Of a stretch of DNA of 64,000 nucleotides, positions 16,990 through 25,910 are shown piece after piece. A program made the position numbers and the translations under genes. The notes beneath the pieces were generated by a model, which was not told where the DNA came from, searched no databases, and saw only the letters and a program-made list of their open reading frames with translations. The stretch covers positions 620,001 to 684,000 of the forward strand of contig NZ_AP017558.1 in the NCBI RefSeq assembly GCF_002355635.1. The letters are read 5' to 3'. Position 1 is the stretch's first letter, and each line of letters begins with the position of its first letter. Source of the stretch: Halopenitus persicus (lineage in GTDB: Archaea > Halobacteriota > Halobacteria > Halobacteriales > Haloferacaceae).

Positions 16990-18416
16990 TGCAACGACAT
17001 CGACAGGCGAAGTGGGACGAGACGGAGTCGGACGGGCACGAGCCGCTGTTGTCCGAGACGGACCTGACCCGCCACGAGCCGAGCGACACGTACCTGCCGG
17101 ACGAGCTGACGCGCGACGAGGTCGAGCTACCCTCGATCTCGGAGCCGGAGCTGGTTCGCCACTACACCCGGCTCTCGCAGATGAACTACGGGATCGACAG
17201 CGGTCCGTATCCGCTGGGGTCCTGTACGATGAAGTACAACCCGAAGTTCACCGAGGACATCGCGGGCCAGCCGGCGGCGGCGGTCCATCCGGACCGCGAT
17301 CCTGAGCTGGCACAGGGGACCCTGCAGGTCTACCACGAGCTGCAGGACTACCTGTCCCGGATCGGCGGAATGAGCGCCGTCACGCTGCAGCCGCCGGCCG
17401 GGGCGGCCGGCGAGCTGACCGGGATCCTGGTCGCGAAGGCCTACCACGAGCACAACGGCGAGGGCGATCAGCGCGAGGAGATCCTCGTTCCCGCCAGCGC
17501 CCACGGCACGAACTTCGCGAGCGCCGCGATGGCCGGCTACGACATCGTCGAACTGCCGGCCGACGACGACGGGCGGGTCGACCTCGACGCCCTCTCGGAG
17601 GCGGTGGGCGACTCGACCGCGGCGCTGATGCTCACCAACCCGAACACGCTCGGCCTCTTCGAGCGGGACATCGAGGAGATCGCGACGATCGTCCACGACG
17701 CCGGCGGCCTGCTGTACTACGACGGCGCCAACCTCAACGCGCTGCTCGGACGGGCCCGCCCCGGCGACATGGGCTTCGACGTGATGCATTTCAACGTCCA
17801 CAAGACGTTCGCCACGCCCCACGGCGGCGGCGGTCCCGGCGCGGGCCCGATCGGCGTCCGCGAGGGGCTCGAGAAGTTCCTGCCCAGCCCGCAGGTCAAA
17901 GCGGACGGCGACGAGTACACGCTCGTCGATCCGGACGAATCGATCGGAAAGGTACACGGGTCGATGGGGAACTGGCTCGTGCTCCTCAAGACGCACGCCT
18001 ACATCTCCCGACTGGGCGACGAGGGGCTGGTCGACACCAGCGCGAAGGCGGTGCTCAACGCGAACTACCTGGCCGAGCGGATCGATCTGGAGGTTCCCTT
18101 CGGACCCTTCCATCACGAGTTCGTGGCGAGCGCCGGCGAGACCGACGCCGCGGACTTCGCCAAGGCGATGCTGGACAACGGCGTCCACCCGCCGACGACG
18201 AAGTGGCCCGAGATCGTCGACGAGGCGCTGATGACCGAGCCGACGGAGGCCGAGAGCAAGCGCTCGCTCGACCGGCTTGCCGCCGCGTTCAACGCGGTCA
18301 GCGAGGAGGACGACGACGCGATCGCGGCGGCGCCACGAATGACCGCCGCGAAACGGATCGACCAGACGACGGCCGCCCGGGATCCGAAGCTGAGCTGGCA
18401 GCAGCTGTCCGACTGA
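16989..18416 (+). CDS. gcvPB: Glycine dehydrogenase (decarboxylating) subunit 2
   Basis: A 475-residue PLP enzyme subunit. The cofactor lysine is in 'FNVHKTFATPHGGGGPGAGP' (about residue 273). Other family blocks are 'YPLGSCTMKYNPKF', 'TLQPPAGAAGELTG', 'LMLTNPNTLGLFE' and 'YYDGANLNALLG'. With gcvPA it forms the P protein that decarboxylates glycine and loads GcvH. It ends the gcv operon; a spacer with 18-base repeats separates it from ilvA. Confidence 0.95.
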   Translation: MQRHRQAKWDETESDGHEPLLSETDLTRHEPSDTYLPDELTRDEVELPSISEPELVRHYTRLSQMNYGIDSGPYPLGSCTMKYNPKFTEDIAGQPAAAVHPDRDPELAQGTLQVYHELQDYLSRIGGMSAVTLQPPAGAAGELTGILVAKAYHEHNGEGDQREEILVPASAHGTNFASAAMAGYDIVELPADDDGRVDLDALSEAVGDSTAALMLTNPNTLGLFERDIEEIATIVHDAGGLLYYDGANLNALLGRARPGDMGFDVMHFNVHKTFATPHGGGGPGAGPIGVREGLEKFLPSPQVKADGDEYTLVDPDESIGKVHGSMGNWLVLLKTHAYISRLGDEGLVDTSAKAVLNANYLAERIDLEVPFGPFHHEFVASAGETDAADFAKAMLDNGVHPPTTKWPEIVDEALMTEPTEAESKRSLDRLAAAFNAVSEEDDDAIAAAPRMTAAKRIDQTTAARDPKLSWQQLSD

Positions 18417-18502
18417 CCTGCGGGGCCCACGACCCGGCGGCCACATCGACCGCAGCGGTTTCACCCGATTCGCTTGAAGCGCCGAGTCACGGATCGACCG
18501 CC

Positions 18503-18589
18503 CCACGCTCACCGACCGTGCCGCGTTCACCGACTGCGCCACGCTCACCGACCGTACCACGCTCACCGACCGTGCCGCGTTCACAAACC
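18503..18589. repeat. 18-base tandem repeat between gcvPB and ilvA
   Basis: Units of the form CCACGCTCACCGACCGTG run four full times plus a partial copy. They lie just upstream of the ilvA start (18622), where a promoter would be expected. The unit is a multiple of three but the tract is not part of a gene. Confidence 0.85.
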
Positions 18590-18621
18590 ACCTCACGCGT
18601 ACCGACGCCATCACGATTCGA

Positions 18622-19929
18622 ATGACCATTACCATCGAGGACATCACGGCAGCCGAGGACAGGATCGACGACGCCGCGGGCATCCGACGAACGCCCGTGC
18701 AGACGAGTTCGACGCTGGGCCACCGGCTCGACGCGGACGTCCGTTTGAAGTGCGAACACCTCCAGAAGACGGGGTCGTTCAAGCCACGCGGCGCGTTCAA
18801 CGCCATCCATCGGCTCGCCGACGGCGACGCGGATCGCGTCGTCGCGGCGAGCGCGGGCAACCACGCGCAGGGCGTCGCGTTCGCGGCGACCGAGCTCGGG
18901 CTCGAGTCGGTGATCGTGATGCCGGAGACGGCGCCGCAGGCGAAGGTCGACGCGACCGAGGGGTACGGGGCCACCGTCCGGCTCGTGGGCGACACCTTCG
19001 CCGACGCGATGGAGACCGCCCGGTCGCTGGCCGCGGACCCGGACACCGAGTTCGTCCACGCGTACGACGACCCCGACGTCGTCGCCGGCCAGGGGACGAT
19101 CGGCCTGGAGCTGCTCGAGCAGGTGCCCGAGATGAGCCTGCTCACGGTCCCGATCGGCGGCGGCGGGCTGATCGGCGGGATCGCGACCGCGGTGAAGGCC
19201 ATCGACGATTCCGTCCGCATCGTCGGCGTTCAGGCCGAAACGGCCGCCACGGTGCCCCAAAGCCTGCGGAAGGGACGACCGATCGAGAACGAGACCCCGG
19301 ACACGATCGCCGACGGGATCGCGACGGGGAGCGTCTCGGATCTCACGCTCGGGATCATCGACGAGCACGTCGACGAGGTCGTCACGGTCACCGACACCGA
19401 GATCGCGCAGGCCACGCTGTGGCTGCTCGAGCGAACGAAGCAGCTCGTCGAGGGGGCCGCCGCGGCGGCCGTCGCACCGCTGCTCACCGGGGCGGTCGAC
19501 TGCCGGGACGAGACCGTGGTGCCGGTGCTCGGCGGCGGGAACATCGACGTCGCGACGCTGCAGGACATCCTCACGCGGGCGCTCGTCGACCGCCGGCAGT
19601 TCGTCACGCTCACGGTCAGGATCGACGACAGGCCGGGCGTGCTCGGCGAGGTCGCCGAGATCATCGGCCACCACGACACGAACGTGCGAAGCGTGCGTCA
19701 CGACCGCTCCGAAGAGGGGCTACCCGTCGGCACGGCGGATCTGGTCATCCGGATGACGACGCCCGGCACCGCGGCGATCGACCGGATCATCGCGGATCTC
19801 GAGGCGGCGGGGTACGCCATCAAACGCGTCGTGCCGGCGATCCACTCCGAGGACGTCGATGGTGGCGGCGACGGTGCCGGGAGCGACGGCGGTAACGGGA
19901 GTTCCGACGACGAACTGACGACGAACTGA
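18622..19929 (+). CDS. ilvA: Threonine ammonia-lyase with C-terminal ACT domain
   Basis: A 435-residue PLP enzyme that deaminates threonine (and serine) to 2-oxobutyrate (pyruvate). The PLP lysine is in 'KTGSFKPRGAFNAI' (about residue 55). The phosphate-binding loop is 'PIGGGGLIGGIA', and 'SAGNHAQGVAFAA' is the usual conserved block. After residue 330 an ACT domain ('FVTLTVRIDDRPGVLGEVAEII') suggests allosteric control by amino acids. The C-terminus ends in a Gly/Asp-rich tail whose last codons belong to an 11-base tandem repeat. Its place beside the gcv operon suits serine/threonine/glycine breakdown. Confidence 0.93.
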   Translation: MTITIEDITAAEDRIDDAAGIRRTPVQTSSTLGHRLDADVRLKCEHLQKTGSFKPRGAFNAIHRLADGDADRVVAASAGNHAQGVAFAATELGLESVIVMPETAPQAKVDATEGYGATVRLVGDTFADAMETARSLAADPDTEFVHAYDDPDVVAGQGTIGLELLEQVPEMSLLTVPIGGGGLIGGIATAVKAIDDSVRIVGVQAETAATVPQSLRKGRPIENETPDTIADGIATGSVSDLTLGIIDEHVDEVVTVTDTEIAQATLWLLERTKQLVEGAAAAAVAPLLTGAVDCRDETVVPVLGGGNIDVATLQDILTRALVDRRQFVTLTVRIDDRPGVLGEVAEIIGHHDTNVRSVRHDRSEEGLPVGTADLVIRMTTPGTAAIDRIIADLEAAGYAIKRVVPAIHSEDVDGGGDGAGSDGGNGSSDDELTTN

Positions 19930-19951
19930 CGACGAACTGACGACGAACTGA
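19908..19951. repeat. Four copies of an 11-base repeat over the ilvA stop
   Basis: CGACGAACTGA is repeated four times. Each unit carries a TGA; the one used by ilvA is in the second unit. Because the unit is not a multiple of three, changes in copy number would alter the C-terminal end. Confidence 0.85.
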
Positions 19952-20010
19952 CGGCGTCCGAGTGGTCGGTTCAGGGTGGTGGGGACCACGCCCGACCGGG
20001 GAGCGACGGT

Positions 20011-21432
20011 CTACCGGTTCAGGGTGTGGATCGCTTGATCCATCGCGTTCTCGGCCGCCTCCATCACGGCCTCCGCCAGCGTCGGGTGGGTGTGAACGGT
20101 CGTCGCGACGTCCTCGAGCGTTGCGCCCGTCCCGACCGCGAGGCCGACCTCCGCGATCAGTTCGGAGGCGTCGGGGCCCACGATCTGCCCGCCGAGCACG
20201 GCGTGGTCGTCGTCGGCGGCGACGATCCGGACGAAGCCGTCCGTCGCGTCGGCGGTCATCGCGCGGCCGGACGCCCGGAACGGCATCTCGCCGACGAGCG
20301 GGTCGAAGCCGGCGTCGGCCGCCTCGGCCTCGGTGAGCCCGACCGTGGCGATTTCGGGGTCGGTGAACACCGCGTTCGGGACGGCCTGTCCCTCGAGGGT
20401 GGCCGGCTCGCCGGCGATGGTCTCCGCGGCGACGATCCCCTCCCGGCTGGCCGCGTGCGCGAGCATCGGGTCGCCCGCCACGTCGCCGACCGCGAAGACG
20501 TGGTCGTGGGCGGTCCGCCCCTGCGCGTCCGTCTCGAGGAAGCCGTTCTCGTCGGGGGCGAGACCGATCGCCTCGAGATCGAGCGTTCCGGTGACGGGCT
20601 GGCGTCCGACCGCGACAAGCACGCGGTCGGCTTCGTAAACCGACTCCGCGCCGTCCTCGGTTTCGGTGACGACCTCGATCCCGGTCCCGTCGGCCTCGCG
20701 AAGATCGCTTGCACCCTCGCCGAACGAGAACTCGATCCCCAGATCCTCGGCCCGCGAGCGAACGACGCGCTTCACGTCGTCCTCGTAGATCGGAAGCACG
20801 TCGTCGAGCATCTCGACCACCGTCACGTCGGCGCCGAGCTTGGCGAACGTCGTCGAGAGCTCCATCCCGATGTAGCCCGCGCCGACGACCACGAGCCGGT
20901 CGGGAACGGTTTCGGCGCCGAGCGCGTCCCGCGAGGACCAGACCGTCTCCGCGGCGAACGGGAAGTTCGGGATCTCGATCGGCCGGCTCCCCGTCGCCAC
21001 GATCGCGTGCTCGAAGGAAACCGTGTCGGGCGCCGCGTCCGCGCCGTCGATGGCCAGCTCGGTGTCGGACGCGAACGTCGCCGTCCCCTCGATGAGGGTC
21101 ACGCCGTTCGCCTTACACAGCTTCTCGACGGACCGGCTCATTCGCGAGACGACGCCGGACGTCCAGTCCTGCAGCGTCGGCATGTCGACCTCGAGGTCGC
21201 CCCGCAGGCCCAGCTCGGTCGCGTGGGTCGCGTCGTGGGCGAGGTCGGCCGCGTGGATGTACGCCTTCGAGGGGATACAGCCCGCGTTGAGACAGACGCC
21301 GCCATAGGCGTCCCTCTCGACGAGCGTCACGTCGAGGCCGTGCTGTGCGGCGCGGATCGCGGCGACGTATCCGCCGGGTCCGGCGCCGATGACCGCTACG
21401 TCCGTTTCGATGGATGAATCGGTGGTGCTCAT
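20011..21432 (-). CDS. lpdA: Dihydrolipoyl dehydrogenase (E3/L protein)
   Basis: A 473-residue flavoprotein that reoxidises dihydrolipoyl groups with NAD. FAD-binding 'VAVIGAGPGGYVAAIRAAQ' is at residues 13-31, the redox-active disulfide in 'GGVCLNAGCIPSKAYIH' (about 44-60), the NAD-binding GxGxxG-type motif 'VVVGAGYIGMELSTTFAKLG', and the C-terminal base 'VHTHPTLAEAVMEA'. In this location it is most likely the L protein of glycine cleavage. Three 20-base repeats sit directly upstream of, and run into, its start codon. Confidence 0.95.
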   Translation of the reverse strand: MSTTDSSIETDVAVIGAGPGGYVAAIRAAQHGLDVTLVERDAYGGVCLNAGCIPSKAYIHAADLAHDATHATELGLRGDLEVDMPTLQDWTSGVVSRMSRSVEKLCKANGVTLIEGTATFASDTELAIDGADAAPDTVSFEHAIVATGSRPIEIPNFPFAAETVWSSRDALGAETVPDRLVVVGAGYIGMELSTTFAKLGADVTVVEMLDDVLPIYEDDVKRVVRSRAEDLGIEFSFGEGASDLREADGTGIEVVTETEDGAESVYEADRVLVAVGRQPVTGTLDLEAIGLAPDENGFLETDAQGRTAHDHVFAVGDVAGDPMLAHAASREGIVAAETIAGEPATLEGQAVPNAVFTDPEIATVGLTEAEAADAGFDPLVGEMPFRASGRAMTADATDGFVRIVAADDDHAVLGGQIVGPDASELIAEVGLAVGTGATLEDVATTVHTHPTLAEAVMEAAENAMDQAIHTLNR

Positions 21433-21490
21433 GGTCGTGGTGAACCGCTCGTGGTCGTGGTGAACCGCTCGTAGTCGTGGTGAACCACTC
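21431..21490. repeat. Three 20-base tandem repeats at the lpdA start
   Basis: Units of GTGGTCGTGGTGAACCGCTC run three times; the first overlaps the lpdA ATG. The repeat therefore fills the 5' leader or core promoter space of lpdA and could affect its expression through copy number. Confidence 0.85.
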
Positions 21491-21674
21491 GTAATCCGGG
21501 CGACGACGCGGCCTGCCGGGCGAAACCCGGGCGAGACGTACGCGGGCCCGTAGCTGGACTCCCGCGGTTCGATCGCGATTCGCTCGTCCCGTGGTTCGCT
21601 CGTCCCGCGATTCGCTCGTTTGAGACTGATCCGCGAACGAATTTATAAATTCCCCATCGCGTCGAGCGGACGCG

Positions 21675-22352
21675 TCACTTCGAGCCGTTGCCGAACAACC
21701 CGTCGAGCGCCGCGCCGACCGTCTGGGCGGTCGGAAGGTGCCACCCGAACCAGACGGCGTACAGCCGGGTTCCGACGGTGACCGTCGCACACAGCGCAGC
21801 TGCGAGATTGCTGGCGCCGAACGCGACCGCGAGGATCCAGTAGGTCGTCCCGCCCAGAACGGCACAGCTCGCGTAGAAGTCGGTCACCAGGATGAACGGC
21901 GACCGGTCGAGCAGGATGTCGGCGAACGCGCCGCCCCCGACCGCGTTGATCGTGGCGATCGCGACGACGCCGAAGCTTGAGACGCCCGTTTCGACCGCCA
22001 CGATGGCGCCCGCAGTCGTGAACGCCGCCAATCCGACCGCGTCCGAGACGACGGTTATCGGATGATCGTCGGGGGACTCCAACACGAGATGTAATCCCAC
22101 GGCGAGGCTGACGCCGACCATTCCGAGGGTGATCTCGCCCATCGAGCTGAGCGCGAGCGGGATCCGACCGACGATCACGTCCCTGGTCGCGCCGCCGACG
22201 AACGCGGTGGTGAGGCCGACGACGGTGATCCCGAACAGGTCGAACTCCTCGCGGATCGCCTTCGCGGATCCGACGAGGGCGAACGCGATCAGCCCGATCG
22301 AGTTCATGACCGCGAACGGGTCCAGCAGGACGGCTCGAATCGACTCGTACAC
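21675..22352 (-). CDS. UPF0126/TRIC-type membrane protein, possible glycine transporter
   Basis: A 225-residue protein made of two similar three-helix halves, each beginning with a helix pair and a glycine-rich turn: 'GLIAFALVGSAKA' and 'VGLAAFTTAGAIVAVETG'. The family block 'FVGGATRDVIVGRIPL' recurs in weaker form as 'AVGGGAFADILLDRSPF'. This is PF03458, related in fold to TRIC cation channels. Large-scale bacterial mutant fitness work has linked UPF0126 members to glycine uptake, and its position beside the gcv genes agrees with that. The substrate here is inferred. Confidence 0.8.
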   Translation of the reverse strand: MYESIRAVLLDPFAVMNSIGLIAFALVGSAKAIREEFDLFGITVVGLTTAFVGGATRDVIVGRIPLALSSMGEITLGMVGVSLAVGLHLVLESPDDHPITVVSDAVGLAAFTTAGAIVAVETGVSSFGVVAIATINAVGGGAFADILLDRSPFILVTDFYASCAVLGGTTYWILAVAFGASNLAAALCATVTVGTRLYAVWFGWHLPTAQTVGAALDGLFGNGSK

Positions 22353-22537
22353 CTGTACGTACGATATGGCGGGAAGCGCTATTGAACGCTGTGGTTTCGG
22401 GGATCCCGGGCGACGTTCGCCGACCGTCCCGTTCCGTCGACGTCACGTGCGATGGTCCGGCTGTGACGGCCCGCTGCGAACCGGGAGCAGTGGTCGATCG
22501 CCGCGATCGAGCGTGGACTCAGACCCCGATCCCGAAC

Positions 22538-22556
22538 GATATATTTATATATAGGA
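22538..22556 (+). promoter_or_regulatory. AT-rich promoter of the DUF5058-type operon
   Basis: GATATATTTATATATAGGA lies 22-40 bases before ATG 22578 and stands out in GC-rich DNA. It has the composition and position of a haloarchaeal TATA element for the three-gene operon. Confidence 0.5.
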
Positions 22557-22577
22557 ATAAGAGAGACAGTACCAGAC

Positions 22578-23327
22578 ATGGTATGGTATGAAATCTTAAC
22601 AGTCGTTCCAGCATATATGGATATCGCTAACAGTCGGTGGTTGTGGCTCTCCACGATACCGGTCGTCTCGGTGGTGCTGTTGCAGGCGGCGATCTTCCTC
22701 CGACGGGCCTGGCGGGACGGGAAGGAGATGGGGCTCTCCGAGGACCAGCTGCGAACCGGGTTCAAGACCGGCCTGATCTCGGCGATCGGTCCCGCCGTCG
22801 CGGTCCTCGTCGGAATGTTGGCGCTGATCGCCACCGTGGGCGGCCCGGTCGCCTGGATGCGGCTCTCCGTGATCGGATCGGTCGCGTTCGAGCTTCCGGC
22901 AGCCGAGCTGGGGGTGAGCCAGTTCGGATACGGACTGGGCGATGAGGGCATCACCGAGACCGCGTACGCGACGGCGGTCTGGTCGATGACGCTCGGCGGA
23001 ACCGGCTGGCTGCTGGTCTCGGCGCTCGGAACGCCGCACATGGAGAAGGCGAGACAGAAGCTGGGGAACGGCAAGGACAAGCTCATCCCGATCATCAGCT
23101 CGGCCGCGATGCTCGGGGCCTTCGCCTACTTCCTGACCGGCGAGGTCGCGGCGGGGACCCCCGAGACGGGGTCGGTCGCGGTCGGGGGGCTCGTGATGCT
23201 GCTCCTCCTCCGGATCGCCGACCAGCGGGACGTCCAGTGGATACGGGAGTGGGCGCTCGGCGTGGCGATGATCGTCGGTCTGTTCGTCGGCGTGGCGCTG
23301 CAAGTGACCGTCGGGAGTTGGTGGTAA
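22578..23327 (+). CDS. DUF5058-like membrane protein
   Basis: A 249-residue protein with about six hydrophobic helices. The first segment 'WLWLSTIPVVSVVLLQAAIF' and the cytoplasmic 'RRAWRDGKEMGLSEDQLRTG' stretch resemble DUF5058-type proteins. It is followed after one base by a second membrane gene and then by an M20 amidohydrolase. This pattern suggests a two-subunit transporter for a substrate that the hydrolase cleaves. A strong AT-rich promoter (TATATTTATATATAGG, near 22540) precedes it. No mechanistic motif is visible. Confidence 0.65.
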   Translation: MVWYEILTVVPAYMDIANSRWLWLSTIPVVSVVLLQAAIFLRRAWRDGKEMGLSEDQLRTGFKTGLISAIGPAVAVLVGMLALIATVGGPVAWMRLSVIGSVAFELPAAELGVSQFGYGLGDEGITETAYATAVWSMTLGGTGWLLVSALGTPHMEKARQKLGNGKDKLIPIISSAAMLGAFAYFLTGEVAAGTPETGSVAVGGLVMLLLLRIADQRDVQWIREWALGVAMIVGLFVGVALQVTVGSWW

Positions 23328-23328
23328 G

Positions 23329-24075
23329 ATGTCCGGAACCGACTCATCCGCTGCCGGCGGCTCCGGAACCGGTTCGGACGTCTACCAGGACAGCTTCATC
23401 CCCTACATCAACACGTGGGGGCGCCGGACGAACCTCCTCGCGGTGCTGCTCTCGCTGGGGCCGGCGGTCGTCCTCCTCACCGTCTTCGACATCGTCCCGC
23501 CGTCACAGGCGATCATCGGCGCGTTCGTCTCGGTCGCGGCGACGTTCGGCATCTTCTGGGTCGTCGAGCCGATCTCGTATTACCCCGTACTGGGGATCCC
23601 GGGCACCTACATGGCGTTCCTCTCCGGAAACATCTCGAACCTCCGGCTGCCCTGTGCGGCCGCGGCCCAGGAGAGCGCCGACGTCCAGACGGGCACGCCG
23701 CAGGGGAGCATCATCTCGACGATCGCGATCGCCGCGTCGATCGGCGTGAACACGACGCTGCTCGGCGTCGGTGCGTTCGCCCTCGTGTCCGCGTTCCAGG
23801 CGTTGCCCGGCCTGTGGCAGAACGCGCTCGAGTCCTACCTCGTTCCCGCGGTGTTCGGCGCCATCTTCGCGCAGTTCGGGCGCGATTACCCGAAGGTCGC
23901 CGGCGTCGGATTCGTGCTGGCGCTGGCGATGACGTTGCTGTTGGAGGCGGGCGTGCTCAACTTCCTGCCGGGGTACCCGCTGTACGTGGTGATCATCGTC
24001 TCCGTCTTCGGAACGATCCTGATCGCCCGGTGGATGTGGGAGCAGGGGATGATCGAGGCGCCGGAGGACGACTGA
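23329..24075 (+). CDS. Second membrane subunit beside the DUF5058-like protein
   Basis: A 248-residue membrane protein with about six helices after a Gly/Ser-rich start. 'YYPVLGIPGTYMAFLSGNISNLRLPCAAAA' is a long, well-ordered loop/helix region in the middle, broken by conserved-looking glycines and prolines as in a transport path. Its start follows the upstream stop by one base, so the two proteins are likely partners. The family is not recognised with confidence. Confidence 0.65.
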   Translation: MSGTDSSAAGGSGTGSDVYQDSFIPYINTWGRRTNLLAVLLSLGPAVVLLTVFDIVPPSQAIIGAFVSVAATFGIFWVVEPISYYPVLGIPGTYMAFLSGNISNLRLPCAAAAQESADVQTGTPQGSIISTIAIAASIGVNTTLLGVGAFALVSAFQALPGLWQNALESYLVPAVFGAIFAQFGRDYPKVAGVGFVLALAMTLLLEAGVLNFLPGYPLYVVIIVSVFGTILIARWMWEQGMIEAPEDD

Positions 24076-24130
24076 GAAGGAGCAACAATCAAGGGCTTCG
24101 GCGGGAGAGATATACCATCGAACGAACGCC

Positions 24131-25414
24131 ATGACATCGACACAGACGATCCCATCGAACGCGGAATTGACTGAATTGCGGCGCGAGTTCCACCGCCATC
24201 CCGAACCCGGTTGGTGTGAGTTCCGAACGACGGTGCGGATCGTCGAGGAACTGGAACGAATGGGCGTCGACGAGATCCACGTCGGGCCCGACGCCCTCGA
24301 CTCCGAGGAGCGACTGGGGGTGCCCGACGACGACGTCCTCGCGGAGTGGTACGAGAAGGCGGCCGCCGGGACCGACCGGACGGACCTCCTCGAGCGGCTA
24401 CGGGGCGGTCACACCGGCGCCGTCGCGGTCGTGCGGAACGGCGAGGGCCCGACCGTCGGCCTGCGCGTGGACATCGACGCGCTGCCGATCACCGAATCGA
24501 CCGACGACGACCACCGGCCGGTCGCCGAGGGGTTCCGATCGACGAACGAGGGGTACATGCACGCCTGCGGGCACGACGCCCACATCACGCTCGGGCTCGG
24601 GGTTCTCCGGACGGTGCTCGAGAGCGACTTCGAGGGAACGTTCAAAGTCTTCTTCCAGCCCTCCGAGGAGCTGCTGGGCGGCGGCAAGGCGATGGCTTCG
24701 GGCCCCCACATCGACGACGTCGACTACCTGTTCGGCGCCCACGTCGGCCTCGACGTCCCCGTCGGGACGGTCGTCGCCGGGCTCGACGAGGCGCTGGCGC
24801 TCTCCCGGATGGACGTCACCTTCGAGGGCGAGTCGGCCCACGCCGGGCTGGCCCCCAACGAGGGACGAAACGCGGTCCAGGCGTTCATCGCGGCCGCCGA
24901 CAACGTCTACGGCATCCCGCGCCACCGGGAGGGGAACACGCGCGTGAACGTCGGGCAGCTCCGCTCGGACAACGCCGCGAACGTCATCGCCGACCGGGTC
25001 ACCGCGTCGATCGAGGTCCGCGGCGAGTCGACCGAGCTGATGGAGTACATGCGCGACGCCGTCCGCCGATACGTCGACACGGCGGCCGAGATGCACGAAT
25101 GTGAGGCCGAGGTCGAGCTCACCGGCGAGTCGATCCGGCAGGACTGTGACGAGGAGCTCGTGGACCTCGTGAGCGGGACGGTGACCGACCGGTCGGACTC
25201 GCTCTCGCTCGTGCGCCGCGACGCCCTGGCCGCCAGCGAGGACGCGACGTACCTGATGCAGGCCGTCTCCGAAAACGGCGGCGCGGCGACGTACCTCGGC
25301 ATCGGCGCGAGCAACCCGAGCGGCCATCACACCCCGCGGTTCGACGTCGACGAGGCGTGCCTGCCGATCGGCGTCGATGTGCTGTCGGCGTCCGTCCTGC
25401 AGCTGCTCTCGTAG
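24131..25414 (+). CDS. M20-family amidohydrolase
   Basis: A 427-residue zinc-dependent hydrolase of the AbgB/IAA-amidohydrolase type. Metal-binding and catalytic motifs are 'LRVDIDALPI', 'HACGHDAHITLGLG' and 'VFFQPSEELLGGG'; the dimerisation lid follows ('FEGESAHAGLAPNEGRNAVQ'). A last metal ligand histidine is in 'NPSGHHTPRFDVDEA'. It cleaves N-acyl or peptide-like amides in the cytoplasm. It is third in an operon with the two membrane proteins, so the imported substrate may be an N-acylated amino acid; this is inference. Confidence 0.85.
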   Translation: MTSTQTIPSNAELTELRREFHRHPEPGWCEFRTTVRIVEELERMGVDEIHVGPDALDSEERLGVPDDDVLAEWYEKAAAGTDRTDLLERLRGGHTGAVAVVRNGEGPTVGLRVDIDALPITESTDDDHRPVAEGFRSTNEGYMHACGHDAHITLGLGVLRTVLESDFEGTFKVFFQPSEELLGGGKAMASGPHIDDVDYLFGAHVGLDVPVGTVVAGLDEALALSRMDVTFEGESAHAGLAPNEGRNAVQAFIAAADNVYGIPRHREGNTRVNVGQLRSDNAANVIADRVTASIEVRGESTELMEYMRDAVRRYVDTAAEMHECEAEVELTGESIRQDCDEELVDLVSGTVTDRSDSLSLVRRDALAASEDATYLMQAVSENGGAATYLGIGASNPSGHHTPRFDVDEACLPIGVDVLSASVLQLLS

Positions 25415-25910
25415 GCCCGACCAATGGGGCAACCGGTGGCCGGCGGAACGCTGCACTCCGACGTGGCCGTCCTTTTCGTTTGTATCACGACCGCATCGAA
25501 AGGCCGTGTGAACGGCGACCGATGACTGGCGTCCGGTGATTGGCGTCCGGTGACCGGCGTCCGTCGTCCGGCGACTGGCGACCGACGAACGAATCCGTCG
25601 TTATGGATGGAGACATACCAATATTAAATACAATATGTGAATTTGAAATAGACGGATGAATAGAACGTGAGAACGCATCGATCGACCACCACGGGGAGAT
25701 CTCTGGATCGATTTTTATCCGGGTTCGTCGTAGATGATCGTACAATATTTAAATAATATTTATATCCCGGATCATATTTAATATATCGCATTGTACCAGG
25801 CGGCGACGGTGTGGACCCCCGTTTCAGCTGTGTTTACGTGGATGTGGGAGTAGTTATGTCAGATCCAGTGATTTCCTCTTTTTATATAATGGAGTATATA
25901 TTCGTCGCTG
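25415..25910. other. Convergent spacer, no gene seen
   Basis: The 0.5 kb between the amidohydrolase and the APC permease, which converge here, contains a TGGCGTCCGGTGA-type 13- to 14-base imperfect repeat (25527-25590). It then becomes strongly AT-rich (25610-25910) with several ATATTTAAATAAT-like stretches. No open frame with plausible composition is present. Confidence 0.6.

Noticed and set aside
18503-18589. CRISPR-like array
   Set aside because: Units are contiguous, 18 bases long, without unique spacers, and no cas genes are present. The same holds for the repeats at 2047, 12436 and 53374.
17127-19220. Minus-strand frame of 697 codons
   Set aside because: It runs antisense through gcvPB and ilvA and has no recognisable domain.
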